A stretch of DNA of 36,627 bases from the NCBI GenBank assembly GCA_015488555.1, contig WFNO01000069.1:1-36627 (forward strand), given 5' to 3'. This document shows, in pieces, positions 8,115-16,876 of the stretch; within the stretch, counting starts at the first letter, position 1, and the number at the start of each line of letters is the position of its first letter. Origin of the DNA: Gammaproteobacteria bacterium (GTDB taxonomy: Bacteria; Pseudomonadota; Gammaproteobacteria; SZUA-140). A program made the position numbers and the translations under genes. The notes beneath the pieces were generated by a model that saw nothing but the letters and a program-made list of their open reading frames with translations, was not told the DNA's origin and did no database searches.

Positions 8115-9134
8115 TCAGGGTTGCGGCGGTAAGGTCAAGGTGGGCGCCGCCCCGAACGCCGCATCCCAATCAAACGGGAACAGATACGCGCCAGGATTGT
8201 TCGGATCGGGTTCGATATCCACTTGGGTGGTGGACGAAGTGGAGGCGGTAACCGACGTGGTGTTGTTGGACACAGACTGGAATCCAAACTTGGACAGGCT
8301 CTCAGGATCGCCTGGAGTAGCGGTGTTCACCTGCTGTCCCAGCCAGGCCACCAGCACGTCTTGACTGGCCAGCCAGTCCACAGTACCACCATTGTTGGGC
8401 GAGGTACTGCCCAAGGTCAAAGAACCGGGATTTGCGTTAAGGTCACCACTTAGCTGTTCGATGACGAAGCTCTGGGCATCAGTGTTATTCACGACGCTAC
8501 CGTCACCCATGCCCAGATTCTGGCGCAGGCTCATCTTCTTGCCAGTGACGTTGCCGTTGTCATCCTGCAAGATACTCATCTTGAAGCTGTTGAACAGCCC
8601 GTCACCATCCACCGCGGGATTACCCTGGTCAGTGAAGCTCTGTTCGATGTTCATGTTGGCCTCACCCGGAGGAATATATCCGTTTTGGGGATCTGCTGCC
8701 CAGCCAGTGTACAAAGTAGCCATATTGGAGAACTGGAAGTTCGTGTTGGGATCCACCGTGCTCTCCGTGGAGCGCTGGCGGGCCATGACACCATTGGCAG
8801 CCCCTTGTTGGATGAAACTCTCGTCAGTGAATGGCAGGGAGGCGGGAGCGCCATTAGCGTCGGCTTCCGTGATGATAGTGTGAATAAAGGTGACCCCACC
8901 GTCCACCACTTCCTGCTGCAGGAAGCCCTTGCCGCTTACCAGCAGGGTGCAATTCACACCCGCGCTGGCACAATAGCCATTGGGATCCATGGTGATGTCG
9001 CCGTTCGTCGCCGACCAATTGTCAAAGACGGGTGCAGCCTGCACAGGCACCGCAACCATAGAAGGCAAGGCCAATGCGCAGACACTGGCCAGTCTCAACA
9101 TCTTTTCCCTGCCACTCGTTTTCAAAATAGCCAT
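8115..9134 (-). CDS. Secreted protein of unknown function
   Basis: ATG at 9134 preceded by GAGGGGG; signal peptide MAILKTSGREKMLRLASVCALALPSMVAVPVQAAP; mature region Ser/Thr/Asn/Gly-rich with YCASAGVNC. Confidence 0.6.
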   Translation of the reverse strand: MAILKTSGREKMLRLASVCALALPSMVAVPVQAAPVFDNWSATNGDITMDPNGYCASAGVNCTLLVSGKGFLQQEVVDGGVTFIHTIITEADANGAPASLPFTDESFIQQGAANGVMARQRSTESTVDPNTNFQFSNMATLYTGWAADPQNGYIPPGEANMNIEQSFTDQGNPAVDGDGLFNSFKMSILQDDNGNVTGKKMSLRQNLGMGDGSVVNNTDAQSFVIEQLSGDLNANPGSLTLGSTSPNNGGTVDWLASQDVLVAWLGQQVNTATPGDPESLSKFGFQSVSNNTTSVTASTSSTTQVDIEPDPNNPGAYLFPFDWDAAFGAAPTLTLPPQP

Positions 9135-9168
9135 CTGAACAAGCCCCCTCAAATTCCGAACCGCTTTC

Positions 9169-9240
9169 TTGGATCGCTATATGTTTGGATCGCTATATGT
9201 TTGGATCGCCAAATCGTAGGATCTAACCTCTATATTAGGA
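9169..9240. repeat. 16-bp-periodic short tandem repeat upstream of the secreted-protein gene
   Basis: TTGGATCGCTATATGT at 9169-9184 and again at 9185-9200, then TTGGATCGCC at 9201; GGATC occurs at 9171, 9187, 9203 and 9219 (exact 16-bp spacing), then again at 9238. Confidence 0.75.
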
Positions 9241-9619
9241 TCTATATCTGGAATCCATGAGATTCATGCAAGCTTTGTCATGGTCAACTCCAGAGATTAT
9301 TTGCTGATGATCCCAATTCGCTCCTCCACCGGCATCCCATCGTAGCACCTAAATCTCCAATTCAACCAGAGCCCGTTAAAATTCTACTCGGAACCAGCGT
9401 CCTTCAGGCTTTCGGAGAGAAGCAATCCCTCGAACTTCACCCTATGAGGCCGATGGCAACGCCTCCTGGATCCAATCCCATCTACATACTTAGTCTAATC
9501 ATATCATAGAACTCCGAATCATGTCCATCCGCGCCCATCCATATACTTGCCTCGCCGACCCCGATCTTTCCACTATCTTTATTTTTCAACAAGTTATCAA
9601 TCCTCCACGCCAGCGCACT

Positions 9620-10237
9620 TCAAGAGACGCGGTTGAGATAGACGAGATTGTGCTGGCGCTTGCCATAATCGATGCACGTCAGTGAGCCATAGTCGATGGT
9701 CAAGCGGCGATAGGCTTCCAAGGGCATTTCCAGGACTTCGGTCACGCACATGCGAATGGGGCCCACGTGTGCCACCACTACGATATTCTGCCCCGGATGG
9801 CGCGCGCGGATCTCCGCCACAGCCGCCCGGATGCGCCGAGCGTGCTCAGTGATTGGCTCCCCACCAGGGGGCACAAAGTGCACCGGATCCTGTTTCCAGG
9901 CCACGAACTCCTGCGGATAATCGCGGGCGATCTCATCGAAATACAGGCCGTCCCAGGTTCCGAAGGGGCGTTCCTTGAGTCCCTCATGCACCTGCAGTGG
10001 GACACCCGCGGCCATAGCAATGGGTTCAGCCGTATCACGGGTCCGCTGCATGGGACTGGTGTAGACCACATCCACCGCCATACCACGCAGCAGTTCAGCG
10101 GCCGCGCGAGCTTGGCGCTTCCCTTCTGGAGTCAGCGGTGGATCCTCGCGCGCGTCGCAGTACAAGCGGTCGTGGGGAAAATCCACCTCGCCGTGGCGCA
10201 CATAGACGATGCGTGTACAAGCCTCTTTCTCTCGCAC
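9620..10237 (-). CDS. Histidine phosphatase family protein (phosphoglycerate mutase/CobC-like)
   Basis: YVRHGEVDF (RHG motif), PPLTPEGKRQARAAAELL, VYTSPMQRTRDTAEPIA, GPPGE-like GGEPITEHARRI, VVVAHVGPIRM. Confidence 0.85.
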   Translation of the reverse strand: MREKEACTRIVYVRHGEVDFPHDRLYCDAREDPPLTPEGKRQARAAAELLRGMAVDVVYTSPMQRTRDTAEPIAMAAGVPLQVHEGLKERPFGTWDGLYFDEIARDYPQEFVAWKQDPVHFVPPGGEPITEHARRIRAAVAEIRARHPGQNIVVVAHVGPIRMCVTEVLEMPLEAYRRLTIDYGSLTCIDYGKRQHNLVYLNRVS

Positions 10238-10254
10238 CGCCGTCCCTCGGTGCT

Positions 10255-10716
10255 TTAAGTCAAGGGCCGGCTATGTACATGAGGAGTGTCTCCGTGGCCA
10301 TGACTCTCTTCTGCCAAGGCCACCGGCACCATATGTAGTTTACCGTGCCGCACGCCGCGCTCCGCCATCACCGCGTTGGCCAGCGCCTGCACTTTCTTAA
10401 TGGGGCCACGCATAATGGCAATCTCCAAGCAGTTGTCGTGATCGAGATGCACGTGGAGACCGGCAAGATTCAACTCGTGGTGGTGATGGTGAACCTCTGT
10501 GATACGACTGGCCAACTCCAGCTCGTGGTGATTGTAGACGTAACTCAAGGTGGCCACACAGTAACCGTCCTCGGACTTCTCCAGGCGTTCCTTCTCCAGC
10601 TGCTGGCGTATGAGATCCCGCATGGCCTCGGAACGATTGGTATAGCCATGCTCGCTGATAAAGGCATCGAATTGTTCGGCCAATGCCGAATCCAGAGACA
10701 TCGTGATCCGTTCCAT
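10255..10716 (-). CDS. nikR: Nickel-responsive transcriptional regulator NikR
   Basis: Start MERITMSLD within ORF 10255..10893. RHH N-terminus plus metal-site signature HHELELASRITEVHHHHHELNLAGLHVHLDHDNCLEIAIMRG. Confidence 0.9.
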   Translation of the reverse strand: MERITMSLDSALAEQFDAFISEHGYTNRSEAMRDLIRQQLEKERLEKSEDGYCVATLSYVYNHHELELASRITEVHHHHHELNLAGLHVHLDHDNCLEIAIMRGPIKKVQALANAVMAERGVRHGKLHMVPVALAEESHGHGDTPHVHSRPLT

Positions 10717-11057
10717 CTTTCCAGGTCCTGCTGCTAAATCGTCCTGTATCGGCTGGCAGCCTCCACTCCAGCCTCGCCTCGCGTTTCGCTTCGAAAGGCT
10801 GGACAGCGGATGACGAGCCGTGTACTCGCGGGCCATGTGGTCGGTCCCACGTGACGGCCACAAGCCAGAAGCGAGTGGCAGTAGCCGCCGCATTGGAACA
10901 CAAGCTGATGATGGCCGGCTATTTTATCTTACCCGGCGCCATTCGTCACCCAACGCCCGGCCGCACCTTCTCCTCCTATCCGGCATCCTCAACGGACAGC
11001 CACGGCAGGGTCACTACCGCCATCAGCGGCATGTCGCACACGTAGCGGTACCGGCGC

Positions 11058-11726
11058 TCAGCGAACAGGGCGCATCAGCCACAGCTCCCACAATACCCGC
11101 AGGATCATGATCGCCAGGCAGATCCCAATCAGCGTACCCCCGATCATGGTGAGCCAGGCAAAATCGGGAGAGACGAAACGGGTGAGATTGAGGCCAGCAA
11201 TATCGCCCAGGAAGCTGAGAGCCAGCGTCCCTACTAGCAGCGTCTTCATGCCAGGCGATACGCGGGTGAGGCAAAACAGACCGCCCATGCCCAGCAGCAA
11301 TAAGGAGAAGCCTAACAAATGGATGTGGGCTAGTTGAACCAGAATCTGCGGTGGCAGAGAATCATCTACCGCCCCACCCGTCTCATGTCCTTCCATGGCC
11401 ATTTCGCCCATGTCGTGAGCGGCCATATCGGTCCCCATCGCCAGATGACCCATGCTTGCGCCGCCATTACTCACCTCTTCCTCGTCGTCCAGGGAAAACT
11501 CCTCCTCCACGAATCCCTGCTGCTCCATCATCGCCTGTTCTTCCTGCGAGAGACTCTTGTCTCCATAGTGGTCGGCGATGGCCTCGGCACTGATCCCCAC
11601 CGCCAGGGCGGCGTTGAGAGCGGCGGCCAGATAACCCGCTCCCAGAATGATTACAAACCCGCTGATCAGCACCTTCCAGTGCAGAGCCAGAGCCGCCAAA
11701 TCGATGGTCAAATCCTTCTTTGTCAT
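11058..11726 (-). CDS. Integral membrane protein with Met/His/acidic-rich loop, unknown function
   Basis: Start MTKKDLTIDLAALALHWK. About four hydrophobic helices; loop QEEQAMMEQQGFVEEEFSLDDEEEVSNGGASMGHLAMGTDMAAHDMGEMAMEGHETGG; HIH motif at a helix start (VQLAHIHLLGF). Confidence 0.65.
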   Translation of the reverse strand: MTKKDLTIDLAALALHWKVLISGFVIILGAGYLAAALNAALAVGISAEAIADHYGDKSLSQEEQAMMEQQGFVEEEFSLDDEEEVSNGGASMGHLAMGTDMAAHDMGEMAMEGHETGGAVDDSLPPQILVQLAHIHLLGFSLLLLGMGGLFCLTRVSPGMKTLLVGTLALSFLGDIAGLNLTRFVSPDFAWLTMIGGTLIGICLAIMILRVLWELWLMRPVR

Positions 11727-11852
11727 GTGCGCTATCCTTCTCTTGCGAAGTGTGCAGGTTATACCGAAATCATGTTTCGAAGAATACGAATCTCGTCCTC
11801 CCCCTTCTGTCCCCTGCAAGATTAGTCTCTCAAACGCACCAAAGGTTGCAGG

Positions 11853-12896
11853 CTAATCCACTCGAGAACCCCGTCGTGGGGATGATTCGCCCCCCCCTCC
11901 TGTATCCCGGCCAGCACCATCACGGCGAACATGGGAATGGGGGATGCCCACGTGACGGTGGTCTCCCTCGCCGTGGTCGTGGGGCTCGAATTCATGGAAA
12001 TGCCGCTCGTCCACTTCCTCGTGGAGGTGGCTGTGATCGTGGTCGTGGGCATGGAGATGCACGTGTACGTGGCCGTCCGGCCCATGGGCATGGCGATGGG
12101 CGTGGAGGAAACGGCCGATGATCTGGCGGTGTTCCTCGTCCATCTCCTGTTCGTGCAGGATCCCGTGCAGGAGTTCGTGGGTCATGAGCGCGAGCGGCAA
12201 CTCCAGCTGGTTCTCTTCCAGGAGCCTGCGATCGTAGAGGATCTCGCGCGCCGGCCCGTCGGCAGCGATGCGGCCGTCCACCAGCAACAGACAGCGGTCG
12301 CAGACCTCCAGGGCGATGTCCAGGTCGTGGGTACACAGGAGGATGGTCTTGTCCGAGGCCTTGAGCCAGTTGATGAGATTGCGGCGGTTGAGGGGGTCCA
12401 TGTTGGTGGAGGGCTCGTCGAAGACCAGGATGTCCGGCCGGTAAGAGAGCACGGTGGCCAAGGCCAGGCGCTTGCGCTCGCCGAAGGACAGATGGAAGGA
12501 GGAGCGTTGCTCGAACCCCTCCAGCCCCACCACCGCCAGGGCCTCGCGTACCCGGGCCTCGATCTCCTCGCGCGGCAGGCCCAGGTTCAAGGGACCGAAG
12601 GCCACGTCGTCGAACACCGTGGGACAGAACAGTTGATCGTCTGGATCCTGGAACACGATGCCCACCTTGCGCCGGATGGCGGTGAGATTGGACTTGTTCA
12701 CCTCCATGCCGTCGATCAACACCCGTCCGGAAGTGGGCAGGAGGACCCCATTGAGGTGGCTCATGAACGTGGACTTGCCGGCCCCGTTGGGACCGATGAG
12801 CGCCACCTTCTCGCCGCGCCGGATACGGCAGCTGAGTCCTTTGAGCACCTCGTGCCCGTCGGGATAGGTGAACCAGACCTGGTCCACATCGATCAT
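11853..12896 (-). CDS. nikO: ECF-type nickel/cobalt transporter ATP-binding protein with His-rich C-terminal tail
   Basis: MIDVDQVWFTYPDGHEVLKGLS...LIGPNGAGKST (Walker A), HLSFGERKRLALATVL (signature), ILVFDEPSTNMD (Walker B); C-terminus HAHRHAHGPDGHVHVHLHAHDHDHSHLH. The start could be slightly upstream. Confidence 0.85.
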   Translation of the reverse strand: MIDVDQVWFTYPDGHEVLKGLSCRIRRGEKVALIGPNGAGKSTFMSHLNGVLLPTSGRVLIDGMEVNKSNLTAIRRKVGIVFQDPDDQLFCPTVFDDVAFGPLNLGLPREEIEARVREALAVVGLEGFEQRSSFHLSFGERKRLALATVLSYRPDILVFDEPSTNMDPLNRRNLINWLKASDKTILLCTHDLDIALEVCDRCLLLVDGRIAADGPAREILYDRRLLEENQLELPLALMTHELLHGILHEQEMDEEHRQIIGRFLHAHRHAHGPDGHVHVHLHAHDHDHSHLHEEVDERHFHEFEPHDHGEGDHRHVGIPHSHVRRDGAGRDTGGGGESSPRRGSRVD

Positions 12897-12946
12897 GGTT
12901 TCGGTGCCCTCGCTCACGTGCAGCCTTTCCTCGCTCAATGACAACC

Positions 12947-13747
12947 TCAAAACCATCCTGTCTCGGCTCGCACCCAGAGACCGGCCCGGTCGGCGGACAG
13001 CAACAGAAACGCCAGCACCAGACCGGCGGCCGTCTTGACATAGTCCGCAGGCACCGCCTGGAAGGTCACCAGTGAGTGCAGCTCGCCGCGGTAACCCTTG
13101 GACAGCATGGCTTTGTAGACCCGGTCGGTGCGATCGAAACTGCGCACCAGCAAGGTACCCACGAAGTGCCCGTAGATCCGCAGGGTGGCCAGATTGGTTC
13201 CCGGCACGAAGCCCCGGGCGCGCATGGAAGTGTACATGCGGCGCATCTCCCCCAGAAAGACGAAGGTGTAACGATAGGTGAACAACAGCATCTGCACCAC
13301 CACCGACGGACATTTGAGCCGCTGCAGCGCCAACATGGAGAGGTCGAAACGAGTAGAGCCGAAGGCGGTGAAACTGATCATGACGATGGCCAAGGCCTTG
13401 AGGAAGATGAGCAGGGCCAGGCGCAGGCCCTCCCAGGCGAAGGGCAGGCCCAGCAACTCGAAGGCAGGTGCCCCCGGATAGCTGAACGGCATCACGAGAA
13501 AGAACGGCAGGAGGAACACCACCACGAAACCCAGGCCGTGGGTGAGGAAACGCGCGGGCAGGTTGCTGAGCCCCAGGAGGAAGGCGGCCAGCACCAGAGC
13601 CAGCCCCGCTGCGGGCAGGGTCTGCAACAGGGCGATGGCCAGCACCAGCACCGCCAGCGTGGCGATCTTGAAGCGCGGATCCCAGCGCTGTACCGGCGAC
13701 TCCAGATGGGCATAGCGATCGATGTCCAGCGCCACGGCGTCACTCAC
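12947..13747 (-). CDS. nikQ: ECF-type nickel/cobalt transporter transmembrane protein (CbiQ/NikQ)
   Basis: Hydrophobic 266-aa protein with CbiQ/EcfT features: SPVQRWDPRFKI near the N-terminus, MYTSMRARGF and KAMLSKGYRGE coupling motifs. Confidence 0.85.
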   Translation of the reverse strand: MSDAVALDIDRYAHLESPVQRWDPRFKIATLAVLVLAIALLQTLPAAGLALVLAAFLLGLSNLPARFLTHGLGFVVVFLLPFFLVMPFSYPGAPAFELLGLPFAWEGLRLALLIFLKALAIVMISFTAFGSTRFDLSMLALQRLKCPSVVVQMLLFTYRYTFVFLGEMRRMYTSMRARGFVPGTNLATLRIYGHFVGTLLVRSFDRTDRVYKAMLSKGYRGELHSLVTFQAVPADYVKTAAGLVLAFLLLSADRAGLWVRAETGWF

Positions 13748-14400
13748 TCCCGTGAAGGCGGCGTAGCGGAATCCGCCACCGGCCGCTGGCGGGGCAGCTG
13801 CTGGCCGGCCAGCACGTCGGGCTTGATCCGTTGCAGGAACTCGGCGCAGGCCCCCACCACCGCCGCTTCGATCAGCATGATGGGGATGTGGGCGGCCAGC
13901 ACGGTGGCGGCGATGGCATGGAAGGCCTCGCCGGTGGTGACCAGGGCCAGGGCCAGCACCAGTCCAGAACTGATGGTCCCGGCCGCACCGGCCAAGGCAC
14001 CGAAGACCAATTCGCGCTGGCGCAGGTGAAAGCGGTGGCGCAACTGCCAGACCCCATAGGCCACCAGGGCACCGCCACCCAGCATGAGGGTGTTGACGCC
14101 GATCACCGTGACCCCGCCGTGCCCGAAGATGATAGCCTGCAATATGATGCCCAGCATGATGGCAGGAAAGGCCCGCCAGCCGAGCACGATGCCCACCAGC
14201 CCGTTGAGGATCAGATGCACGCTGGCCGGACCCACCGGTACCTTGATCAGGGAAGCGACGAAGAACACCGAGGTGATCACCGAGATCTTGGGAATCTCTT
14301 CCATGTCGAGCCGGCGCATGGTACCCGCCGCCAGCACGGCGGTACCAGCGAACCCGGCGGTCAACACGGGAGCGGACAAAATGCCTTCGGAGATGTGCAT
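13744..14400 (-). CDS. nikM: ECF-type nickel/cobalt substrate-specific component (CbiM/NikM)
   Basis: Canonical N-terminus MHISEGILSAPVL; KVPVGPASVHLILNGLVGIVLGWRAFPAI and FGHGGVTVIGVNTL motifs. Overlaps nikQ by 4 bp. Confidence 0.9.
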   Translation of the reverse strand: MHISEGILSAPVLTAGFAGTAVLAAGTMRRLDMEEIPKISVITSVFFVASLIKVPVGPASVHLILNGLVGIVLGWRAFPAIMLGIILQAIIFGHGGVTVIGVNTLMLGGGALVAYGVWQLRHRFHLRQRELVFGALAGAAGTISSGLVLALALVTTGEAFHAIAATVLAAHIPIMLIEAAVVGACAEFLQRIKPDVLAGQQLPRQRPVADSATPPSRE

Positions 14401-14526
14401 GGCTTCACCTGATGTTCATGGATCTTCGTTGCAATCGGTGGTTCCTCATCTGTATCGGTAAGCGCGTGCATAAAATCCAGGAGAGGGCGGGATCCGAAGC
14501 GTGACCGAAGCAGGGGTACCATCCGG

Positions 14527-15234
14527 TCAGTGGGACTCCCCACCGCCAGTGGTTCTGGACCGGCGCTGCTCCTCCAGCAGGCGCTTGGCCTTGAAATAGA
14601 AAAACAGGCCGACGATACCGACGATGAAACCGATCCCACCAACGATGTCGCTGAACCCGCGCCGCTCCTGCAATTCCGAGATGCTACGCATGAGCGGGCG
14701 GATGGCCTCGCCCACGGCCCGGCGGATGGCCGCCTCGTCCACTGCGCCGCCGGAGGCCGGACAGGCGGTCTCGGATACGGAATCGGCCGCCGGGGCACCC
14801 TGCTGCTCGGCCCGGGCACCGGACGGCCCGCCCGCGAGAGCGGCCGCCGCCACCTGAGCAACGGTGCCGTCCTCCAGCCCACCGCTCAGCTCCGCCCGGC
14901 TGAGGCGATACTCGGTGCGGTGGCCCATTCCGGCATCGAGGCTGATGCGCAGATCGTCCTCCACGGGAATGGGAAAAGTGAACTGGCCTTTGTCATCCGT
15001 GCGCCCCTCCACCAGCAGGCGATCCTGTGAATCGTAAACCTTCACCGCGCTGTTGCGGGCCCGCTTGCCGTCTGAGAAATAGCCCTCGACGTAGATCTCG
15101 GCCCCCTCGGCGAAGGCGAACATGTTCACCTTGTGCGCCCAGGCAAAGGGCACATCTGCCAGAACCAGCATCGAAGCCACGAGTACCGCGAAGAACAGCG
15201 ACGAGACAGTTGAAGGGACAGGGCGAGGAGTCAT
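14527..15234 (-). CDS. nikL: NikL-like auxiliary component of the nickel ECF transporter
   Basis: Start MTPRPVPSTVSS preceded by AGAGGGT. Signal peptide then AHKVNMFAFAEGAEIYVEGYFSDGKRARNSAVKVYD, Ig-like segment, and C-terminal TM helix FSDIVGGIGFIVGIVGLFFYFKAKRL. Confidence 0.75.
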   Translation of the reverse strand: MTPRPVPSTVSSLFFAVLVASMLVLADVPFAWAHKVNMFAFAEGAEIYVEGYFSDGKRARNSAVKVYDSQDRLLVEGRTDDKGQFTFPIPVEDDLRISLDAGMGHRTEYRLSRAELSGGLEDGTVAQVAAAALAGGPSGARAEQQGAPAADSVSETACPASGGAVDEAAIRRAVGEAIRPLMRSISELQERRGFSDIVGGIGFIVGIVGLFFYFKAKRLLEEQRRSRTTGGGESH

Positions 15235-15278
15235 GACCGGACCCTCTGCAGGGGAATCTTCATACATGTTAATTTAAG

Positions 15279-15307
15279 ATCATACCACATAATTACTCTG
15301 TTTTCAC
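15279..15307 (-). promoter_or_regulatory. Putative promoter of the nikLMQO operon
   Basis: Minus strand: GTGAAA (plus 15302-15307), 17-bp spacer, TATGAT with upstream TGG (plus 15279-15284). Confidence 0.5.
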
Positions 15308-15451
15308 CTCGAGGACCGGATGCACACCCACCAGGAACCCGGCGTCGAGAACAGCGTTCATGGTCGAGAAAAAACGCGCCGCACTGGTTCTTCGATCGCC
15401 GCACGATTGCCACAGGGTAAGCCCGCCACCACCGGCAGGCCATCATGAGAA

Positions 15452-15484
15452 GGCCCCGTGCCCACGCGCGGCGGGGACGGGGCC
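15452..15484 (-). terminator. GC-rich hairpin downstream of moaE (candidate terminator)
   Basis: GGCCCCGT...ACGGGGCC 8-bp stem with an inner CCC/GGG, about 30 bp past the moaE stop; weak T run. Confidence 0.4.
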
Positions 15485-15514
15485 CACTTGTTGGCCAAAC
15501 GGCAGGAAAGACGC

Positions 15515-15988
15515 TCAGGCCGTCTTTTGCAACCTCCTCTTGGCCACACCCGGATCTTCCGAATTGTGTTCCACCCAGTGTTTCTTGCCCTCGGTGGTGA
15601 TCTCGCATTTCCAGAAAGGTGCGCTCTCTTTCAGGTAATTGATGATGTAACGGCAGGCATCGAAAGAATCCTTGCGATGGGCGGACCAAACGGCGACTAC
15701 GACGATGGGATCGGTGGGCACCATCTCTCCCACCCGGTGCACCACCAATGTATCCATGATGTCCCACTCGTCCATCGCCTCCTGGCAGACCCGTTCGATG
15801 TGGCGTTCCGTCATGCCCGGATAGTAGTCCAGGTTCATGGAGCGCACGTTTTCCCCGTCGTTGAAATCCCGCATGGTGCCGACGAAGATCACCACCCCGC
15901 CGTGTTTGCCCGGCGGCAGGGCCTCCCGTTCGTACGCCACCACTTCCTTGTAGGGGTCCAGTGCTTCTTTCGTGATCGCCACTTTCAT
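15515..15988 (-). CDS. moaE: Molybdopterin synthase catalytic subunit
   Basis: GGVVIFVGTMRDFNDGENVRSMNLDYYPGM, VVHRVGEMVPTDPIVVVAVWSAHRKDSFDACRYIINYLKESAPFWKCE. Start MKVAITKEA (or MIMKV at 15994). Confidence 0.93.
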   Translation of the reverse strand: MKVAITKEALDPYKEVVAYEREALPPGKHGGVVIFVGTMRDFNDGENVRSMNLDYYPGMTERHIERVCQEAMDEWDIMDTLVVHRVGEMVPTDPIVVVAVWSAHRKDSFDACRYIINYLKESAPFWKCEITTEGKKHWVEHNSEDPGVAKRRLQKTA

Positions 15989-15990
15989 GA

Positions 15991-16224
15991 TCAACCTCCA
16001 GTCACTGGGGGGAAGAAGGCCACTTCGTCCCCGTGCTTGAGCCGATGACTGGTATCCGTATATTCCATGTTAACGGCCACCAGGATGTTGTCCGCAATGG
16101 GCTCGTCGGAAATCCGCTGCCACAGATCGGCCACGGTCACCGTTTCCTCATCGAAACTGACCTGTTCTTCCGCGCGTCCCAGGCGGTCGCGCAAACTGGC
16201 GAAATACCTCACTTTGATCTCCAT
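15991..16224 (-). CDS. moaD: Molybdopterin synthase sulfur-carrier subunit
   Basis: MEIKVRYFASLRDRLGRAEEQV...HGDEVAFFPPVTGG; ubiquitin-like with C-terminal GG. Confidence 0.92.
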   Translation of the reverse strand: MEIKVRYFASLRDRLGRAEEQVSFDEETVTVADLWQRISDEPIADNILVAVNMEYTDTSHRLKHGDEVAFFPPVTGG

Positions 16225-16293
16225 ACCCGTTCCTCGCTCGACACAATGTGCTGACCCCATTCATCCACCGGCCGGGACGCCCAGAAAAAACTC

Positions 16294-16791
16294 TCAACTG
16301 CCGGTCCGACGCCAGGTACCTGATTTGCCGCCGGTTTTGTACAGCAACCCCACCTCGGAGATGATCATGCCGCGATCCACCGCCTTGCACATGTCGTAGA
16401 TGGTGAGCAGGGCCACCTGGACGGCAGTAAGCGTCTCCATCTCCACTCCGGTCTGCCCATTGCACCGGACCGTGGCCTTGCAATATACGGCATTTTTGTC
16501 CGGCTCTGGCGTCAATTCCACATCCACGGCGGTGATCATGATGGGATGGCACAGGGGCACCAGCTCCGGCGTCTTCTTGGCACCCATGATGCCGGCTACC
16601 CGTGCGATGCCCAGCACGTCACCCTTCTTGTGTCCTCCTTCCATGATCTTCTTAAGAGTCTCGGGCTGCATATAGATACGGCCCTCGGCCACTCCCTCGC
16701 GCGTGGTGACGGCCTTGCCGCCCACGTCCACCATGTGCGCCTCTCCGGCGGCGTTGAAATGGGTCAGATCGTTGTAACTCATGGTCGTCAC
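16294..16791 (-). CDS. moaC: Cyclic pyranopterin monophosphate synthase
   Basis: [79 protein letters not shown]. Confidence 0.95.
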   Translation of the reverse strand: MTTMSYNDLTHFNAAGEAHMVDVGGKAVTTREGVAEGRIYMQPETLKKIMEGGHKKGDVLGIARVAGIMGAKKTPELVPLCHPIMITAVDVELTPEPDKNAVYCKATVRCNGQTGVEMETLTAVQVALLTIYDMCKAVDRGMIISEVGLLYKTGGKSGTWRRTGS

Positions 16792-16876
16792 GTCCCCCGC
16801 TCTGGTTTCTGGAGTCTGGTTGTCTGCAAGTTTGCCTGAAAAAACCGATCCGGGAAAACGGCCGCAGGCACGGGCC

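Noticed and set aside
9169-9240. Short repeats as a possible CRISPR array
   Set aside because: Units are 16 bp, adjacent with no spacers, and no cas genes are present.
15260-15285. Canonical inverted NikR box (GTATGA-N16-TCATAC)
   Set aside because: Both hexamers are in the same orientation and no matching opposite half-site is at the required distance; only a non-canonical direct-repeat site is proposed.
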